DNA of 64,000 nucleotides from Acidisarcina sp963790505 (GCA_963790505.1 CAWBOT010000004.1:558001-622000); one strand, 5' to 3'; positions 52,230 through 63,202 are shown, counted from the stretch's first letter. Numbers and translations are program-made. The notes: a model not told the origin generated them from the sequence alone.

Positions 52230-53618
52230 TTATCTCGACAAGCGGTTAATACCATTGAACGCGGCCGCCTTATAGCATTCGGCCAGCGTTGGGTAGTTAA
52301 ACACAGTCTCGATAAAGTAATCCACTGTGCCATTGAGCGTCATGACCGCCTGGCCGATGTGCACCAGTTCAGCAGCGCCTTCACCGATGATGTGCACGCC
52401 CAGGATCGTCCGGTTTTCGCGATGGAAGATCAGCTTGAGGCGTCCGGTGGTATCGCCGCGAATCTGCCCGCGGGCGATCTCGCGGTAATAAGCCACGCCG
52501 ACTTCGTAGGGGACGTCTTCGTCGGTGAGCTGCTCTTCGGTCTTGCCGATAAATGAAATTTCCGGGATGGTGTAGATGCCGTAGGGATAGACGCTCGGAT
52601 TGGTATGCACGCTGTCGTCGTTGAACATTCGCGCGACAGCGATGCGGCCCTGCTCCATAGAGACCGACGCCAGGCTGGGAAAGCCGATGACGTCGCCGAC
52701 CGCGTAGATGTGCGGCTGCTTTGTCTGGAAGTCTTTGTCGACCGGGATGCGCCCGCGGCTGTCGGCCTCGATGCCGGCGGCGGCGAGGTTCAATTCAGCA
52801 ATGTTGCCCTGCCGCCCCACGGCGAAGAGCAGCGCGCCCCCGGTGATCCGCTTCTTGCTTTCGAGATTGGCGACGACGCTGCCGTCGGGCATTTCTTCGA
52901 CGCTTTCCACTTCCTCGCCGGTGCGCATGGTGACGCGCGTGTCGCGGAGGTGATAGCTGAGCGCTTCGACGATCTCCTGATCGGCAAACTCGAGCAGTTT
53001 GGGGCGCTTTTCAATCAGGGTGACGCGCACGCCGAGAGCCGAGAACATGCAGGTGTATTCAACGCCAATGACGCCGCCGCCGACGATAATCAGGGTCTTG
53101 GGCAGCTCCGGGAGGTCGAGGACCTGGTCGCTGTTAATGATCGTTCGACCGTTGATCGGGACTTTGCTCGAAGATGCCGGCGTCGTCCCGACACCGATGA
53201 GAATATTCTCCGCTCCGTAAATGCTGGAGCCGCGCGAGCCGGTAACCCGGACGTGGGTGGGGTCCTCGAAGCTCGCGACGCCGGTCAGAACTTCCACGCC
53301 ATTGCGCGAGAGCTGGGCCTCGGTCACGTCCACTTCGGTCTTGATCACATGCTGAACCCGGAAGGCCAGGTCGGCCATGGTGATCTTTTCCTTGACCCGG
53401 TAGTTCATGCCGTAGACCGAGCGGTAGTTGTAGCCGGAAAGATGCAGCACGGCCTCGCGCATGGTCTTGCTGGGGATGGTGCCGGTATTGATGCAGACTC
53501 CGCCGACCACGTCCCGCATCTCGACGAGCGCAACCCGCTTGCCCCGTTTTACCGCCGCTACAGCGGCCCGCTGCCCGGAAGGTCCCGAGCCGATCACCAG
53601 CAAGTCGTATTCGTTCAT
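52230..53618 (-). CDS. sthA: Soluble pyridine nucleotide transhydrogenase
   Basis: 462 residues from the ATG at 53618. The FAD motif VIGSGPSGQRAAVAAVKRG, a second Rossmann motif LIIVGGGVIGVEYTCMFSAL and a C-terminal dimerisation domain match class I flavoprotein reductases. The redox site GGVCINTGTIPSKT has one Cys instead of the CxxxxC pair, which is the SthA distinction from dihydrolipoamide dehydrogenase. It interconverts NADPH and NADH. The frame is intact. Confidence 0.92.
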   Translation of the reverse strand: MNEYDLLVIGSGPSGQRAAVAAVKRGKRVALVEMRDVVGGVCINTGTIPSKTMREAVLHLSGYNYRSVYGMNYRVKEKITMADLAFRVQHVIKTEVDVTEAQLSRNGVEVLTGVASFEDPTHVRVTGSRGSSIYGAENILIGVGTTPASSSKVPINGRTIINSDQVLDLPELPKTLIIVGGGVIGVEYTCMFSALGVRVTLIEKRPKLLEFADQEIVEALSYHLRDTRVTMRTGEEVESVEEMPDGSVVANLESKKRITGGALLFAVGRQGNIAELNLAAAGIEADSRGRIPVDKDFQTKQPHIYAVGDVIGFPSLASVSMEQGRIAVARMFNDDSVHTNPSVYPYGIYTIPEISFIGKTEEQLTDEDVPYEVGVAYYREIARGQIRGDTTGRLKLIFHRENRTILGVHIIGEGAAELVHIGQAVMTLNGTVDYFIETVFNYPTLAECYKAAAFNGINRLSR

Positions 53619-53639
53619 AGCAGGACCAGAAATCTCCAC

Positions 53640-53940
53640 TTACAGTCGACGGCAGAGCGGCGGCAGGCCGCCCGGCGCTATCGTCCCATGCGCTTCTCGA
53701 TTATCGGCCATGCCGCGGATCGCCGGGAAACGAAAAAAATCCGGGTCAAAGCGCCGGATGAAAATATACCGTCAATGCGGCAATCTTACAGGGCGATTTT
53801 GCCCAGCGCGTGAAAATTCAAAGACTTGAGGGATGGGGGCGGGTTGGATTTGGGAAAGAGCAGCGTGGGCAATCGTGAGAAGGGCGATGATGAGCGTCAG
53901 GGGCGGGCAGGTGTTTTAGCGGTGGATCCACCGATTTTTG
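53640..53940. other. Intergenic region with a GGATCC-centred palindrome
   Basis: No gene is seen in these 301 bases, which form the upstream region of sthA and the downstream region of the GNAT gene (both on minus). CGGTGGATCCACCG at 53920-53933 is a perfect palindrome followed on the plus strand by ATTTTTG and preceded on the minus strand by CAAAAAT. It could form a short hairpin just after the GNAT stop. The remainder shows no clear signal. Confidence 0.45.
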
Positions 53941-54471
53941 CTAGTCTTCGAGGAGCATTTCCATGAAGACATCCGCTCTTGCGTAAAGCGACGGCTTCAA
54001 CCTCTCTGGAGGTACGTGCTGGAAACCGACTGACGCGTATAAATGGGTCGCGTTCGGCAGCTTGCTATTGGTCTCGAGATCGAGTCTCCGGGCGCCCATT
54101 TTTTTCGCCTGGGCAATGATGGCGAGCAAAATCTTTCGTCCGATGCCACGTCCCTGGCAGGCCTCGGTGACGGCCATCTTCGCCACTTCGTAGACTCCCG
54201 GTTCGGTCGGGGCGAGCGCGCAGCAGCCCACCGGCTGATCGTCAATGGTAGCGAAGAGAATCCAGCCGCCGGGGTCCAGGATGTATTTCACGGGGTCGCC
54301 CAGGACAGCGCGGTCCTTGTCCTCCAACACAAAGTGACGCACTATCCATTCTTCGTTTAAGCGAAGGAAGCTCGCCTCGTCGCCCGGCTGAAAGCTTCGA
54401 TATTGGACCGGCGACTCCGACTTGGTTGCGGCAGGAGGTTCGAGGGTAGCTTCGGGCAGGTGAGCGGGCAT
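53941..54471 (-). CDS. GNAT-family N-acetyltransferase
   Basis: 176 residues from the ATG at 54471, chosen for its Shine-Dalgarno GAGGAG eight bases upstream. The acetyl-CoA motif is MAVTEACQGRGIGRKILLAI (Q/RxxGxG/A), preceded by VGCCALAPTEPGVYEVAKMA and followed by LDLETNSKLPNATHLYASVG, the full GNAT core. Substrate is unknown. It is divergent from the LysR gene, so the regulator may control it. Confidence 0.88.
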   Translation of the reverse strand: MPAHLPEATLEPPAATKSESPVQYRSFQPGDEASFLRLNEEWIVRHFVLEDKDRAVLGDPVKYILDPGGWILFATIDDQPVGCCALAPTEPGVYEVAKMAVTEACQGRGIGRKILLAIIAQAKKMGARRLDLETNSKLPNATHLYASVGFQHVPPERLKPSLYARADVFMEMLLED

Positions 54472-54554
54472 TTGAATTCTCCTCAACTCTGAAACTAGAG
54501 CGGTCTCAGTGATATGTCCAATATCTTGTTCATTCCGATTAAGATGTTCTGTAT

Positions 54555-55493
54555 ATGGATCAAGAAGTGGAGCTTAGGCACTTGCGGTATTTTGTGGCGG
54601 TCGCTGAAGAGCTTCACTTTGGCCGCGCTGCCTTGCGGCTTCATCTTGCGCAGCCGCCGCTTTCGCAACAGATCCGCAAACTTGAGGAGATTCTTGGCCA
54701 TGCTCTCTTTGTGAGAACCTCACGCGCAGTTCGTCTTACAGCAGCCGGGGAAGTCTTCCTAGACCGCGCTCGCCGGACTTTGCGCACAGTGAAAGAGGAT
54801 CTAGCAGAAGCGCGCAGCGTCGGCCGCGGCGAGGTCGGTTCGCTGCGCGTGGGCTTCATCGGGTCCGGGATGCTCACGCCGTTGCCTGCAATGCTTGGCC
54901 GCTACCGCCGCAAGCATCCAAAGGCCGATCTACAGCTGCGCGAGGCGATGTCGTCGCAGATCATGCAGGCGATTCTCGAGGGCACGGTCGATGTCGGCTT
55001 TCTGCGCGATGGAGGGCCGGCAGCCGGTCTTCAGGTGGAGGGGCTCTTCTCGGAGCCCTTCGTTGCCGTGCTGCCCGCAGGTCACTCTTTGGCGGGGCGC
55101 AAGACCATCTCCGCGGCGGCGCTGCGCGAGGAGCCGTTTGTATTCTTCCCGCAGGTTGCCGGCCAAGTGGCCTACGACAAGACCTTGTCACTGTGCGAAG
55201 AGCAAGGTTTTAGGCCGCGCATCGTGCAGGAGGCGCCGCAGTGGTTGACCGTCCTTCGGCTTGTGGGCGCGGGGCTTGGGGTGAGCATCGCCCCGGCTTG
55301 CGTGGAGAAGATCGCCGCGCCGGACGTGGTCTGTGTGCGGCTGAGCCATGCCCATGCTCGCAGCGATATTGAACTTGCCTGGCGTGAAGGTGAGGACCGC
55401 GCAATCGTGACGGCCTTCTGCGAGTTGGCTCGGGAGCTGCTGCAGCGGCCAGCGCAAAAGACCGGCAGTTCCGCGGGCCCAGGGTCGCGATAG
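54555..55493 (+). CDS. LysR-family transcriptional regulator
   Basis: 312 residues. The N-terminal winged helix reads VELRHLRYFVAVAEELHFGR and LHLAQPPLSQQIRKLEEILG. The effector-binding domain (about 90-295) begins GSLRVGFIGSGMLTPLPAML. It is divergent from the acetyltransferase gene with an 83-base shared upstream region. That region contains ATCTT (54523-54527) and AAGAT (54541-54545), a loose T-N11-A-type inverted repeat close to the LysR start. The effector is unknown. Confidence 0.92.
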   Translation: MDQEVELRHLRYFVAVAEELHFGRAALRLHLAQPPLSQQIRKLEEILGHALFVRTSRAVRLTAAGEVFLDRARRTLRTVKEDLAEARSVGRGEVGSLRVGFIGSGMLTPLPAMLGRYRRKHPKADLQLREAMSSQIMQAILEGTVDVGFLRDGGPAAGLQVEGLFSEPFVAVLPAGHSLAGRKTISAAALREEPFVFFPQVAGQVAYDKTLSLCEEQGFRPRIVQEAPQWLTVLRLVGAGLGVSIAPACVEKIAAPDVVCVRLSHAHARSDIELAWREGEDRAIVTAFCELARELLQRPAQKTGSSAGPGSR

Positions 55494-55505
55494 ACTCAGA
55501 ACGTC

Positions 55506-56402
55506 GTGGACCAGTCCTCATTGGGAACCCCTGAAGGTTATCGCGGGCGGATCGCGCCTTCGCCGACCGGTTTGCTTCATTTGGGTCACGCAGCGACCTT
55601 TTGGATCGCCTACCAGCGAGCAATCGAGGCGGGCGGCGCGCTCATTTTGCGCATGGAGGATCTTGATCCGCAGAGATCGAAAGCAGAATATGCGGAGGCG
55701 GCCGTCGAGGAGCTGCAATGGCTGGGGATTCGCTGGCAGGAGGGGCCGGACGTTGGCGGAGTTGGGGGAGCTTACAAGCAGAGTGAGCGGTTGGCGCTGT
55801 ATCGGTCTGCTCTTCAGCAATTGATCGCGGGCGGATTCGTCTATCCCTGCAGCTGCACTCGCAAAGATCTGGCAAGGTTGGCGCAGGCCCCGCACGAGGA
55901 CGAGCCGATTTATCCGGGAACGTGCCGGGCGATGGCCGGGGCGTCAATTCGTGAGCCTACGGGGACTGGAGTGAATTGGCGCTTTCGCGTCCCGGATGGC
56001 GAGGCCATCGAATTTCACGACAATTATTTCGGGCCGCAACGATTTGTTGCCGGGGAAGACTTTGGGGACTTTCTGGTGTGGAGGAAGGATGGGGTGCCGG
56101 CTTACCAGTTGGCCGTGGCAGTCGACGACGCGGCGATGGGAATAAGCGAGGTGGTGCGGGGCGCCGATCTGTTGAAGTCAACCGCGCGGCAGATTTTGGT
56201 CTGCAAAGCTCTTGGGCTGCCGGAGCCAGACTGGCATCACTGTCCGCTGGTGACCGATGAAGCCGGGCAAAGACTCGCAAAACGCCACGATGCCCTCAGT
56301 CTAAGAGCGCTGAGGGCATCAGGGATGAAGCCAGAAGATGTGTTGAGGTTGGCGGGAGCGAAATCCGAGACGCCAATCTCTCAACGCGGTCCAGACTTGT
56401 GA
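55506..56402 (+). CDS. gluQ: Glutamyl-Q tRNA(Asp) synthetase
   Basis: 298 residues from the GTG at 55506. It resembles the catalytic half of GluRS without the anticodon-binding domain: RIAPSPTGLLHLGHAATFWI (HIGH-like), LRMEDLDPQRSK, and YPCSCTRKDLARLAQAPHED with zinc-binding Cys residues. The class signature is KRHDALSL (KMSKS-like KRH). The length and truncated design fit GluQ/YadB, which attaches glutamate to queuosine in tRNA(Asp). tgt, for the same pathway, lies at 12-13 kb. Confidence 0.92.
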   Translation: MDQSSLGTPEGYRGRIAPSPTGLLHLGHAATFWIAYQRAIEAGGALILRMEDLDPQRSKAEYAEAAVEELQWLGIRWQEGPDVGGVGGAYKQSERLALYRSALQQLIAGGFVYPCSCTRKDLARLAQAPHEDEPIYPGTCRAMAGASIREPTGTGVNWRFRVPDGEAIEFHDNYFGPQRFVAGEDFGDFLVWRKDGVPAYQLAVAVDDAAMGISEVVRGADLLKSTARQILVCKALGLPEPDWHHCPLVTDEAGQRLAKRHDALSLRALRASGMKPEDVLRLAGAKSETPISQRGPDL

Positions 56403-56560
56403 AAACGCGGGACCGGACGGGCGGAGACATCAATCGTGAAAGGCACATTGGAGCCGCAAGTACCGCAGACACCTGTTTTGCCGTCTGCCGCCGGCAGGTG
56501 ACCCTGAACGGAGGTGAGGGAGCCGCTACATGGCGGCGGAGCTGATCGCTGTTTCTTCAT
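56381..56560 (-). CDS. Small zinc-ribbon-like protein
   Basis: 59 residues from the ATG at 56560. It carries Cys11 and a knuckle CGTCG (C34-x2-C37), embedded in VCGTCGSNVPFTIDVSARPV. The gap between gluQ and dnaG (56403-56753) has no other good frame, and codon use is normal. The 3' end overlaps the end of gluQ on the other strand by 22 bases. No known family is recognised and only three Cys residues are present, so metal binding is tentative. Confidence 0.5.
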   Translation of the reverse strand: MKKQRSAPPPCSGSLTSVQGHLPAADGKTGVCGTCGSNVPFTIDVSARPVPRFHKSGPR

Positions 56561-56753
56561 ATCTTCTTAGAATACTCTTTTCCAGCAGTTCAACCTACGC
56601 AGCGGGGGCTATCGGGGACGGCACCCCACGCTTCTGCCTGCCTGTTTGACCCTGTTGGTTGGACGGTAGTGAGCATGAATGAGCGGCGCGCATGTGCGCC
56701 AAATCCACAACAGGCGCCGGGATCAGCAATTTACACTTGCTCCAGCCCCAGCC

Positions 56754-58529
56754 ATGGCCAGCGATTTCGCCCAGACCGTCAAACAGCAGGCCGATATCGT
56801 CAAGATCATCGGCGACTATGTGCGGCTGAAGAAGTCCGGCGCTCAGAATTATTCGGGACTTTGCCCTTTTCACAGCGAAAAGTCGCCGTCGTTCTCGGTG
56901 CACGCGACACGCCAGTTCTATCACTGCTTTGGCTGCGGCCAGTCGGGCGATGTCTTCAGCTTTTTGCAGAAGATCGAGAACCTCAGCTTTCCTGAAGCGG
57001 TGCGCGCGGTTGCTCAAAAATGCGGGATCGCGTTGCCGAAGCGCGACTTCAACTCGCCGGAAGAGGCACAGGAGAGCCGCCAGCGAGGCAAGCTGCTAGA
57101 TCTTCACGAGACGGCGACGGCCTGGTTTCAAGAGCAGCTTCGTTCGCCTGAGGGGGCAGGGGCGCGCGAATATCTGACTGGGCGCGGCGTCACGGCCGAG
57201 GCGATTGCCAAATTCCGCATCGGCTATGCGCCGGATTCGTTCAGCGCGCTGCGCGACAGACTTGCGCCTGGAGTCGATCAGGATGCGTTGCGCGCGTCAG
57301 GGCTATTTTCATGGAAAGAACAAGAGGATGGCGGTTCCGGCGCTCTCTACTCGCGCTTTCGGAAACGCATTACTTTTCCGATCATGAACGAATCGGGAAG
57401 GGTGATTGCATTTACAGCGCGGGCGCTCGATTCGGCGGCGAGTGCAGGTGAGAAGGCGGGCCCGAAGTACATCAATTCGCCGGAGACGCCGCTTTATTCC
57501 AAGGGGCAGGTGCTTTTTAACCTCGATAAGGCACGCGCGTCGATCCGCCAGAACAATTTCGCATTGTTGGTTGAGGGGCAGATGGACTGCATTTCCGTCT
57601 TTATGACAGGAGTACAGAACGTGCTCGCCACCAGCGGCACCGCCTTCACCGAGCACCAGGTGAATCTGCTCAAGCGGTATTGCACCCAGGTGGTGGTCAA
57701 TTTCGATCCGGACACGGCGGGGGCGAACGCCGCCGAGAAGTCGATTGCGCTACTCACCGAAGAGGGATTCACGGTCAAAGTGATCACTCTCGAAGACGGC
57801 CTCGATCCCGACCGGTACATACGTGAACGAGGGGCTGCGGCTTATCATGCGGCCGCACGAACGGCGCAAAGCCTTCCCGACTACCTGATTGAGCGTGCCC
57901 GGCAACTTTTTCCGCCGCGCAGCCCTGAGGCCAAGGTGAAAGCGCTGAATTTCCTGCTGCCGCATATTCGGCGGCTCCCCGACCGTCTGGCCCGCGACGA
58001 GTTTGCGGCCAATGCGGCGCAGAAGCTGTCGATCGATTCGGCGGTTTTGCGAGAGGAGTTGAAACAGGCTGCCGCCAAACGGCGCGACACTGTCTCCACC
58101 AGCTCTGTTGGGCTTAATGAGTGTGAGCGGGTGTTGATACGGGCGCTGGCCGCGCCACGCTCCGATCTGGCGCATTTGGCGGCTTGCGAAGCGCTGGAGC
58201 GGCAGGGGGAGATCTTCGACGAATTAAGCGTGACTCCGACGCTCGAGTTGCTGCGAGATCGGGGCGAAACAGACCCGGTTGAGTCGATTCCGGAAGGACG
58301 TGACCGCCAGCTGGTCGCCCAGGTGCTTTTCTCCGAGTCGGAGCCGGTGACGGCTGAGGAGGTCACGGCGGCGATCCAACCGCTTCTTCATCGCTACTTC
58401 AGCCGCCGCCAGCGAGGGCTGCGGGCCTCTTTGGCCGATGCTGAGCGCAAAGGGGATTGGGCGCTGGTAGCTGCGCTTTCTGCCGAAAAGATGCAGCTGG
58501 ATCGACAACTGCGCGAGATCGGGGAATAG
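56754..58529 (+). CDS. dnaG: DNA primase
   Basis: 591 residues from the ATG at 56754; the frame is open further upstream but the family starts here. The CHC2 zinc ribbon has C37, H40, C58 and C61 (LCPFHSEKSPSF, HCFGCGQSGDVF). The TOPRIM domain carries LLVEGQMDCISVF with catalytic Glu and VVNFDPDTAGANAAEKSIAL with the Asp pair. A C-terminal DnaB-interacting region ends the protein. It makes RNA primers for replication. Small-gene and rpoD follow, the classic macromolecular synthesis order. Confidence 0.95.
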   Translation: MASDFAQTVKQQADIVKIIGDYVRLKKSGAQNYSGLCPFHSEKSPSFSVHATRQFYHCFGCGQSGDVFSFLQKIENLSFPEAVRAVAQKCGIALPKRDFNSPEEAQESRQRGKLLDLHETATAWFQEQLRSPEGAGAREYLTGRGVTAEAIAKFRIGYAPDSFSALRDRLAPGVDQDALRASGLFSWKEQEDGGSGALYSRFRKRITFPIMNESGRVIAFTARALDSAASAGEKAGPKYINSPETPLYSKGQVLFNLDKARASIRQNNFALLVEGQMDCISVFMTGVQNVLATSGTAFTEHQVNLLKRYCTQVVVNFDPDTAGANAAEKSIALLTEEGFTVKVITLEDGLDPDRYIRERGAAAYHAAARTAQSLPDYLIERARQLFPPRSPEAKVKALNFLLPHIRRLPDRLARDEFAANAAQKLSIDSAVLREELKQAAAKRRDTVSTSSVGLNECERVLIRALAAPRSDLAHLAACEALERQGEIFDELSVTPTLELLRDRGETDPVESIPEGRDRQLVAQVLFSESEPVTAEEVTAAIQPLLHRYFSRRQRGLRASLADAERKGDWALVAALSAEKMQLDRQLREIGE

Positions 58530-58534
58530 GGAAG

Positions 58535-58711
58535 ATGGGGGTATTGAGCTTTTTGGCTGAGGCGTTTATTGGGTTCTTCGGGATTACCGAACCTACCGAG
58601 AAGCAGCGAAAGACGGTCCACCTGGTGATTGGCGGCTTTCTGCTGGGAGTCATTCTTTTTGTGCTGGCGCTGGGAGTGTTCTTTTTCGTCGAACTGCGCG
58701 CCGGACGCTAA
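58535..58711 (+). CDS. Small membrane protein between dnaG and rpoD
   Basis: 58 residues from the ATG at 58535, five bases after dnaG. A first amphipathic segment (VLSFLAEAFIGFFGITEPTE) is followed by one transmembrane helix (HLVIGGFLLGVILFVLALGV) and a short charged end. It is closely spaced with dnaG and probably co-transcribed. I do not recognise a family. The tight spacing and clear membrane topology make it credible. Confidence 0.65.
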   Translation: MGVLSFLAEAFIGFFGITEPTEKQRKTVHLVIGGFLLGVILFVLALGVFFFVELRAGR

Positions 58712-59035
58712 CAGAGGCTCATCGGCGGATTGGTGGAACTTGCTCCCCTGCCCAATTCAGCGGCCTGAAGTTGGCCGGAAATGAAACAAAATCGCCCCAA
58801 ATGCATCTAAATCAGTGTCCGTCCAGCGTAGAAGTGCATGTTTCGGCGCCATTTTAAGGCATTTTGCCAAGGTGAGGTCTTCCCAACGTGCTATTCTAAG
58901 TTGTATTTGGTAGACGTGCGCCCAATTCCCCCATGCCCTCGCGCAGCGGGATACGCCCAAGCGGCCTCAATCGCACCTCGTCCTACCCAATCATAGGGAC
59001 AGACCCACAAAATCGACGCGGGAGCGTGCATTCGC
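58712..59035. promoter_or_regulatory. Upstream region of rpoD
   Basis: These 324 bases hold no gene I can support. The region is comparatively A/T-rich in places (for example CATTTTAAGGCATTTTGCC and TATTCTAAGTTGTATTTGG near 58850-58910), as expected for a promoter. No -35/-10 pair with 17-base spacing is convincing. It probably contains the rpoD promoter and a leader. Confidence 0.4.
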
Positions 59036-60736
<1,701 letters not shown>

Positions 60737-60741
60737 TTGGG

Positions 60742-61023
60742 TCAGTTACGAAAAAGAGGAGGCCGCGAGAGATCGCGGCCTTTTCGTTCCTGTCTTGAGA
60801 GTTTCAGGCCCTGGCCAAAATCAGCGTGGTCTCGCGCGTCGACGGGTTCAACCGCTCGCTCCCCATCCTGAGGCATGGCTGCGTCAGCCGGTTGCCGTCT
60901 TGCATCAAAGCTAAAACTGCTGAGCAGCTCGCCGAGCTCGTTTGAGGGGCCTCGAAAATAGCGATCCTCAAGGAACTGAAAGATGATTTTGTACGCTCGC
61001 AAGTCTTTCAGAAGAGCCTCCAT
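60742..61023 (-). CDS. Small conserved hypothetical protein, overlapping the rpoD terminator
   Basis: 93 residues from the ATG at 61023. The N-terminus MEALLKDLRAYKIIFQFLED followed by RYFRGPSNELGELLSSFSFD and RRQPADAAMPQDGERAVE resembles a small bacterial family with a FLEDRYxRGPSxELGxLL pattern. After that the sequence turns basic and runs through the rpoD terminator, so the natural end may be different. It is convergent with rpoD. Confidence is moderate at best, and the last 25 residues are doubtful. Confidence 0.45.
   Translation of the reverse strand: MEALLKDLRAYKIIFQFLEDRYFRGPSNELGELLSSFSFDARRQPADAAMPQDGERAVEPVDARDHADFGQGLKLSRQERKGRDLSRPPLFRN
60761..60784 (+). terminator. Rho-independent terminator of rpoD
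   Basis: A perfect 8-bp stem GGCCGCGA/TCGCGGCC with a GAGA loop is followed by TTTT. It starts 25 bases after the rpoD stop. Confidence 0.9.
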
Positions 61024-61099
61024 TGAGTGCTTCAAGGCCAGCTGGGATTTGCATATCACCGGAACAGTCAAAACCGGCTGAAGCAGTTACACTTTGAGT

Positions 61100-61705
61100 A
61101 TGAACGCTCTTCTGCTCAACCCGGAGACTCTTCCCGAACGCATCTCCTGGAATCCGCCTCTGACGGACGACGAGTTCGAGTCGCTGGCCATGGCCAACGA
61201 CTTTTTCCTGTTGGAGCGGACCAAGGAAGGAGAGATTCTTGTGACCCCAGCCACCGGCGACGATACAGGTCGCGCCAACGCAGAAATCACCAGACAACTT
61301 GGCAACTGGTGGCATAACCACGAACGGGGAGCGGTCTATGATTCGAGTACCGGGTTCTTCCTCCCCGATAGCTCCAATATGAGCCCGGACGCGGCCTACG
61401 TGCTCCCGGAGAACCTCGGTCCACGCGAAGGGAGAGGCAGGAGGATGGCCCATCACTGCCCGGACTTCGTCATCGAACTGCTCTCCGGTTCGGATCGCCT
61501 CGTAAAGGCGCAGGCGAAGATGCAGGATTGGATTGCCAACGGCGCACAACTTGGATGGCTGGTCGATCCTTACAGGCAACAAGTCATGGTCTATGCGCCG
61601 GGAAAATCCGCTGAAGTTGTCACCGGCAACTCGGTCGCGGGAAGCGGACCCGTGGAGGGATTCGTCCTAAACCTCGCCAATATCTGGCGTTTCTACGAGA
61701 CATAG
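61100..61705 (+). CDS. Uma2-family PD-(D/E)XK endonuclease-like protein
   Basis: 201 residues from the ATG at 61100. LTDDEFESLAMANDFFLLER, GRANAEITRQLGNWWHNHER, SPDAAYVLPENLG and HHCPDFVIELLSGSDRLVKA followed by KMQDWIANGAQLGWLVDPYR are the characteristic Uma2 (DUF820) segments, with the Asp, Glu and Lys of the PD-(D/E)XK core. Families of such proteins are abundant in some genomes; biological role is unresolved. It stands alone here. Confidence 0.88.
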   Translation: MNALLLNPETLPERISWNPPLTDDEFESLAMANDFFLLERTKEGEILVTPATGDDTGRANAEITRQLGNWWHNHERGAVYDSSTGFFLPDSSNMSPDAAYVLPENLGPREGRGRRMAHHCPDFVIELLSGSDRLVKAQAKMQDWIANGAQLGWLVDPYRQQVMVYAPGKSAEVVTGNSVAGSGPVEGFVLNLANIWRFYET

Positions 61706-61844
61706 GCATGGCGCAGAAAGGCGTGTGGCCGTTCACCTCACGCCCGGCGACGCAAGCCTCGACCTCATTGAGTTTCTCGATTGCCGTCATCCAGGTAATG
61801 GCTTGCCTACAACCCAAATAACCCTGACAGCATCCGTAGTAGCC

Positions 61845-62240
61845 ATGTCTACGAATTCGCGATTCTACGGTTTAATTCTCTCGGGCGTGATGGCCTGCGG
61901 CTTTCCATTGGCACTTGTTGCTCAAAGTGCCAGCCAAGATGTTCAGCAAGCCGGCCAAGACACAAAGAACGCGGCCAAGAGCACGGGTCACGCGGTGAAA
62001 AAGGGCACGACGACCGCTGCGACCAAGACGAAAGAAGGCACAACTACGGGCTACAACAAGACTAAGGAAGGCACGACTAAAGGCTTTGACAAGACCAAAG
62101 AAGGGGTCGAGCACGTCGTGAATCCGAAGGGCGTTAAGGCTTCCGAGGCGAACGATGCAGCGAAGGAGAGCCGCCAGAAGGCGAACGACAACGAAGTAGA
62201 GAGCACCCAGAAGCTGAAGGACTCGAGGTCGCAACAGTAA
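61845..62240 (+). CDS. Exported LEA-like/CsbD-like hydrophilic protein with KTKEGTT repeats
   Basis: 131 residues from the ATG at 61845; the open frame extends upstream, but the signal peptide SRFYGLILSGVMACGFPLAL begins here. The mature part is Lys/Thr/Ala-rich with imperfect repeats KTKEGTTTGYN, KTKEGTTKGFD and KTKEGVEHVVN. This 11-residue periodicity is typical of group 3 LEA-like proteins, which are disordered and associated with desiccation tolerance. Function is inferred from composition only. Confidence 0.75.
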   Translation: MSTNSRFYGLILSGVMACGFPLALVAQSASQDVQQAGQDTKNAAKSTGHAVKKGTTTAATKTKEGTTTGYNKTKEGTTKGFDKTKEGVEHVVNPKGVKASEANDAAKESRQKANDNEVESTQKLKDSRSQQ

Positions 62241-62328
62241 AGTCGCTCTCCCGCTCGATGCCATCCGATCAAGGCCGCGCCCACTTCGCAGTCATCAGCC
62301 CTTTCTCAGCCGCATTTCGACGCCACGA

Positions 62329-63117
62329 TCAGTGACGCGTCTCTCCGCCTCCGACCGTCTCGGCTGGCTGATCTCCGAAACCCAGCCGTCGGTGAAATAA
62401 ATCGAAGGCCAGCCCGTAGCATTGACAGGCAAGCTCGGGATCGTAGCGCGCACCTTCATCGCGGAGGAATGCGTGGGCGCCATTTACTTCGTGCCAGGTG
62501 AACCGAGCGTCGACCTCGTTTAACCGCGCCAGCACCTTTGTGCGGCCTTCGAGTGGCACGTGCGGGTCCTGACGGCCGTAGATCATCAGCAGTTCGCCCT
62601 TGATATCTTTCGTGCGTTCGAGCGTGTCGTCGTGCATCCCCTTCGCCAGGCTGCCCTTGTGGATGTCGGTGGCGTAGAAGCACGCGGCGGCGCGAACGTC
62701 GGGATTCATCGCCGCGCGAAAGGCGAGGTGGCCGCCGATGCAGATCCCAAAGGCGCCGAGTTGGCCAGTGCAATCCGGCCGCGACTTCAGATGGTCGAGG
62801 ACGGCCCGCGCATCGGCGTCGTAGCTGGCGAGTTCCTTGGTGGTCTTTAGAACATTGCCGCGATCGGAACCTGCCTGGTCGTAGGCGAGGACAGTTCCCG
62901 CGGGCTCGAATTCGTGATAAATCTCAGGAATGGCGACGATGTATCCGTGGCCTGCCAACATGGCGGCGGTGCGGCGAATTGGCCCAGTGATCTGGAATAT
63001 CTCCGAATAGAAGACGACCCCAGGATACTTGCCGGGCGCGACCGGGCGCAGGACCAGCGTCCGCATCGGGCCGTAGGGGGTGTTGAGTTCGACCACTTCG
63101 TCTTCGCGAATAATCAT
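62329..63117 (-). CDS. Dienelactone hydrolase family protein
   Basis: 262 residues. The alpha/beta-hydrolase core has GAFGICIGGHLAFRAAM with nucleophile Cys in GxCxGG, the dienelactone hydrolase type. An Asp lies in MIYGRQDPHVPLEGR and a His in WHEVNGAHAFLRDEG, completing the triad. It may cleave dienelactones or other esters; the family also includes unspecialised hydrolases. The neighbours do not suggest a pathway. Confidence 0.9.
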   Translation of the reverse strand: MIIREDEVVELNTPYGPMRTLVLRPVAPGKYPGVVFYSEIFQITGPIRRTAAMLAGHGYIVAIPEIYHEFEPAGTVLAYDQAGSDRGNVLKTTKELASYDADARAVLDHLKSRPDCTGQLGAFGICIGGHLAFRAAMNPDVRAAACFYATDIHKGSLAKGMHDDTLERTKDIKGELLMIYGRQDPHVPLEGRTKVLARLNEVDARFTWHEVNGAHAFLRDEGARYDPELACQCYGLAFDLFHRRLGFGDQPAETVGGGETRH

Positions 63118-63202
63118 TGTGTTTTTCCTCAGTCGACAGGGGCGGTATGGTTGCAGAGTGAGTCTACAATAAGCTCATCGAGATAGACGCGAGGCTCCCG
63201 GT

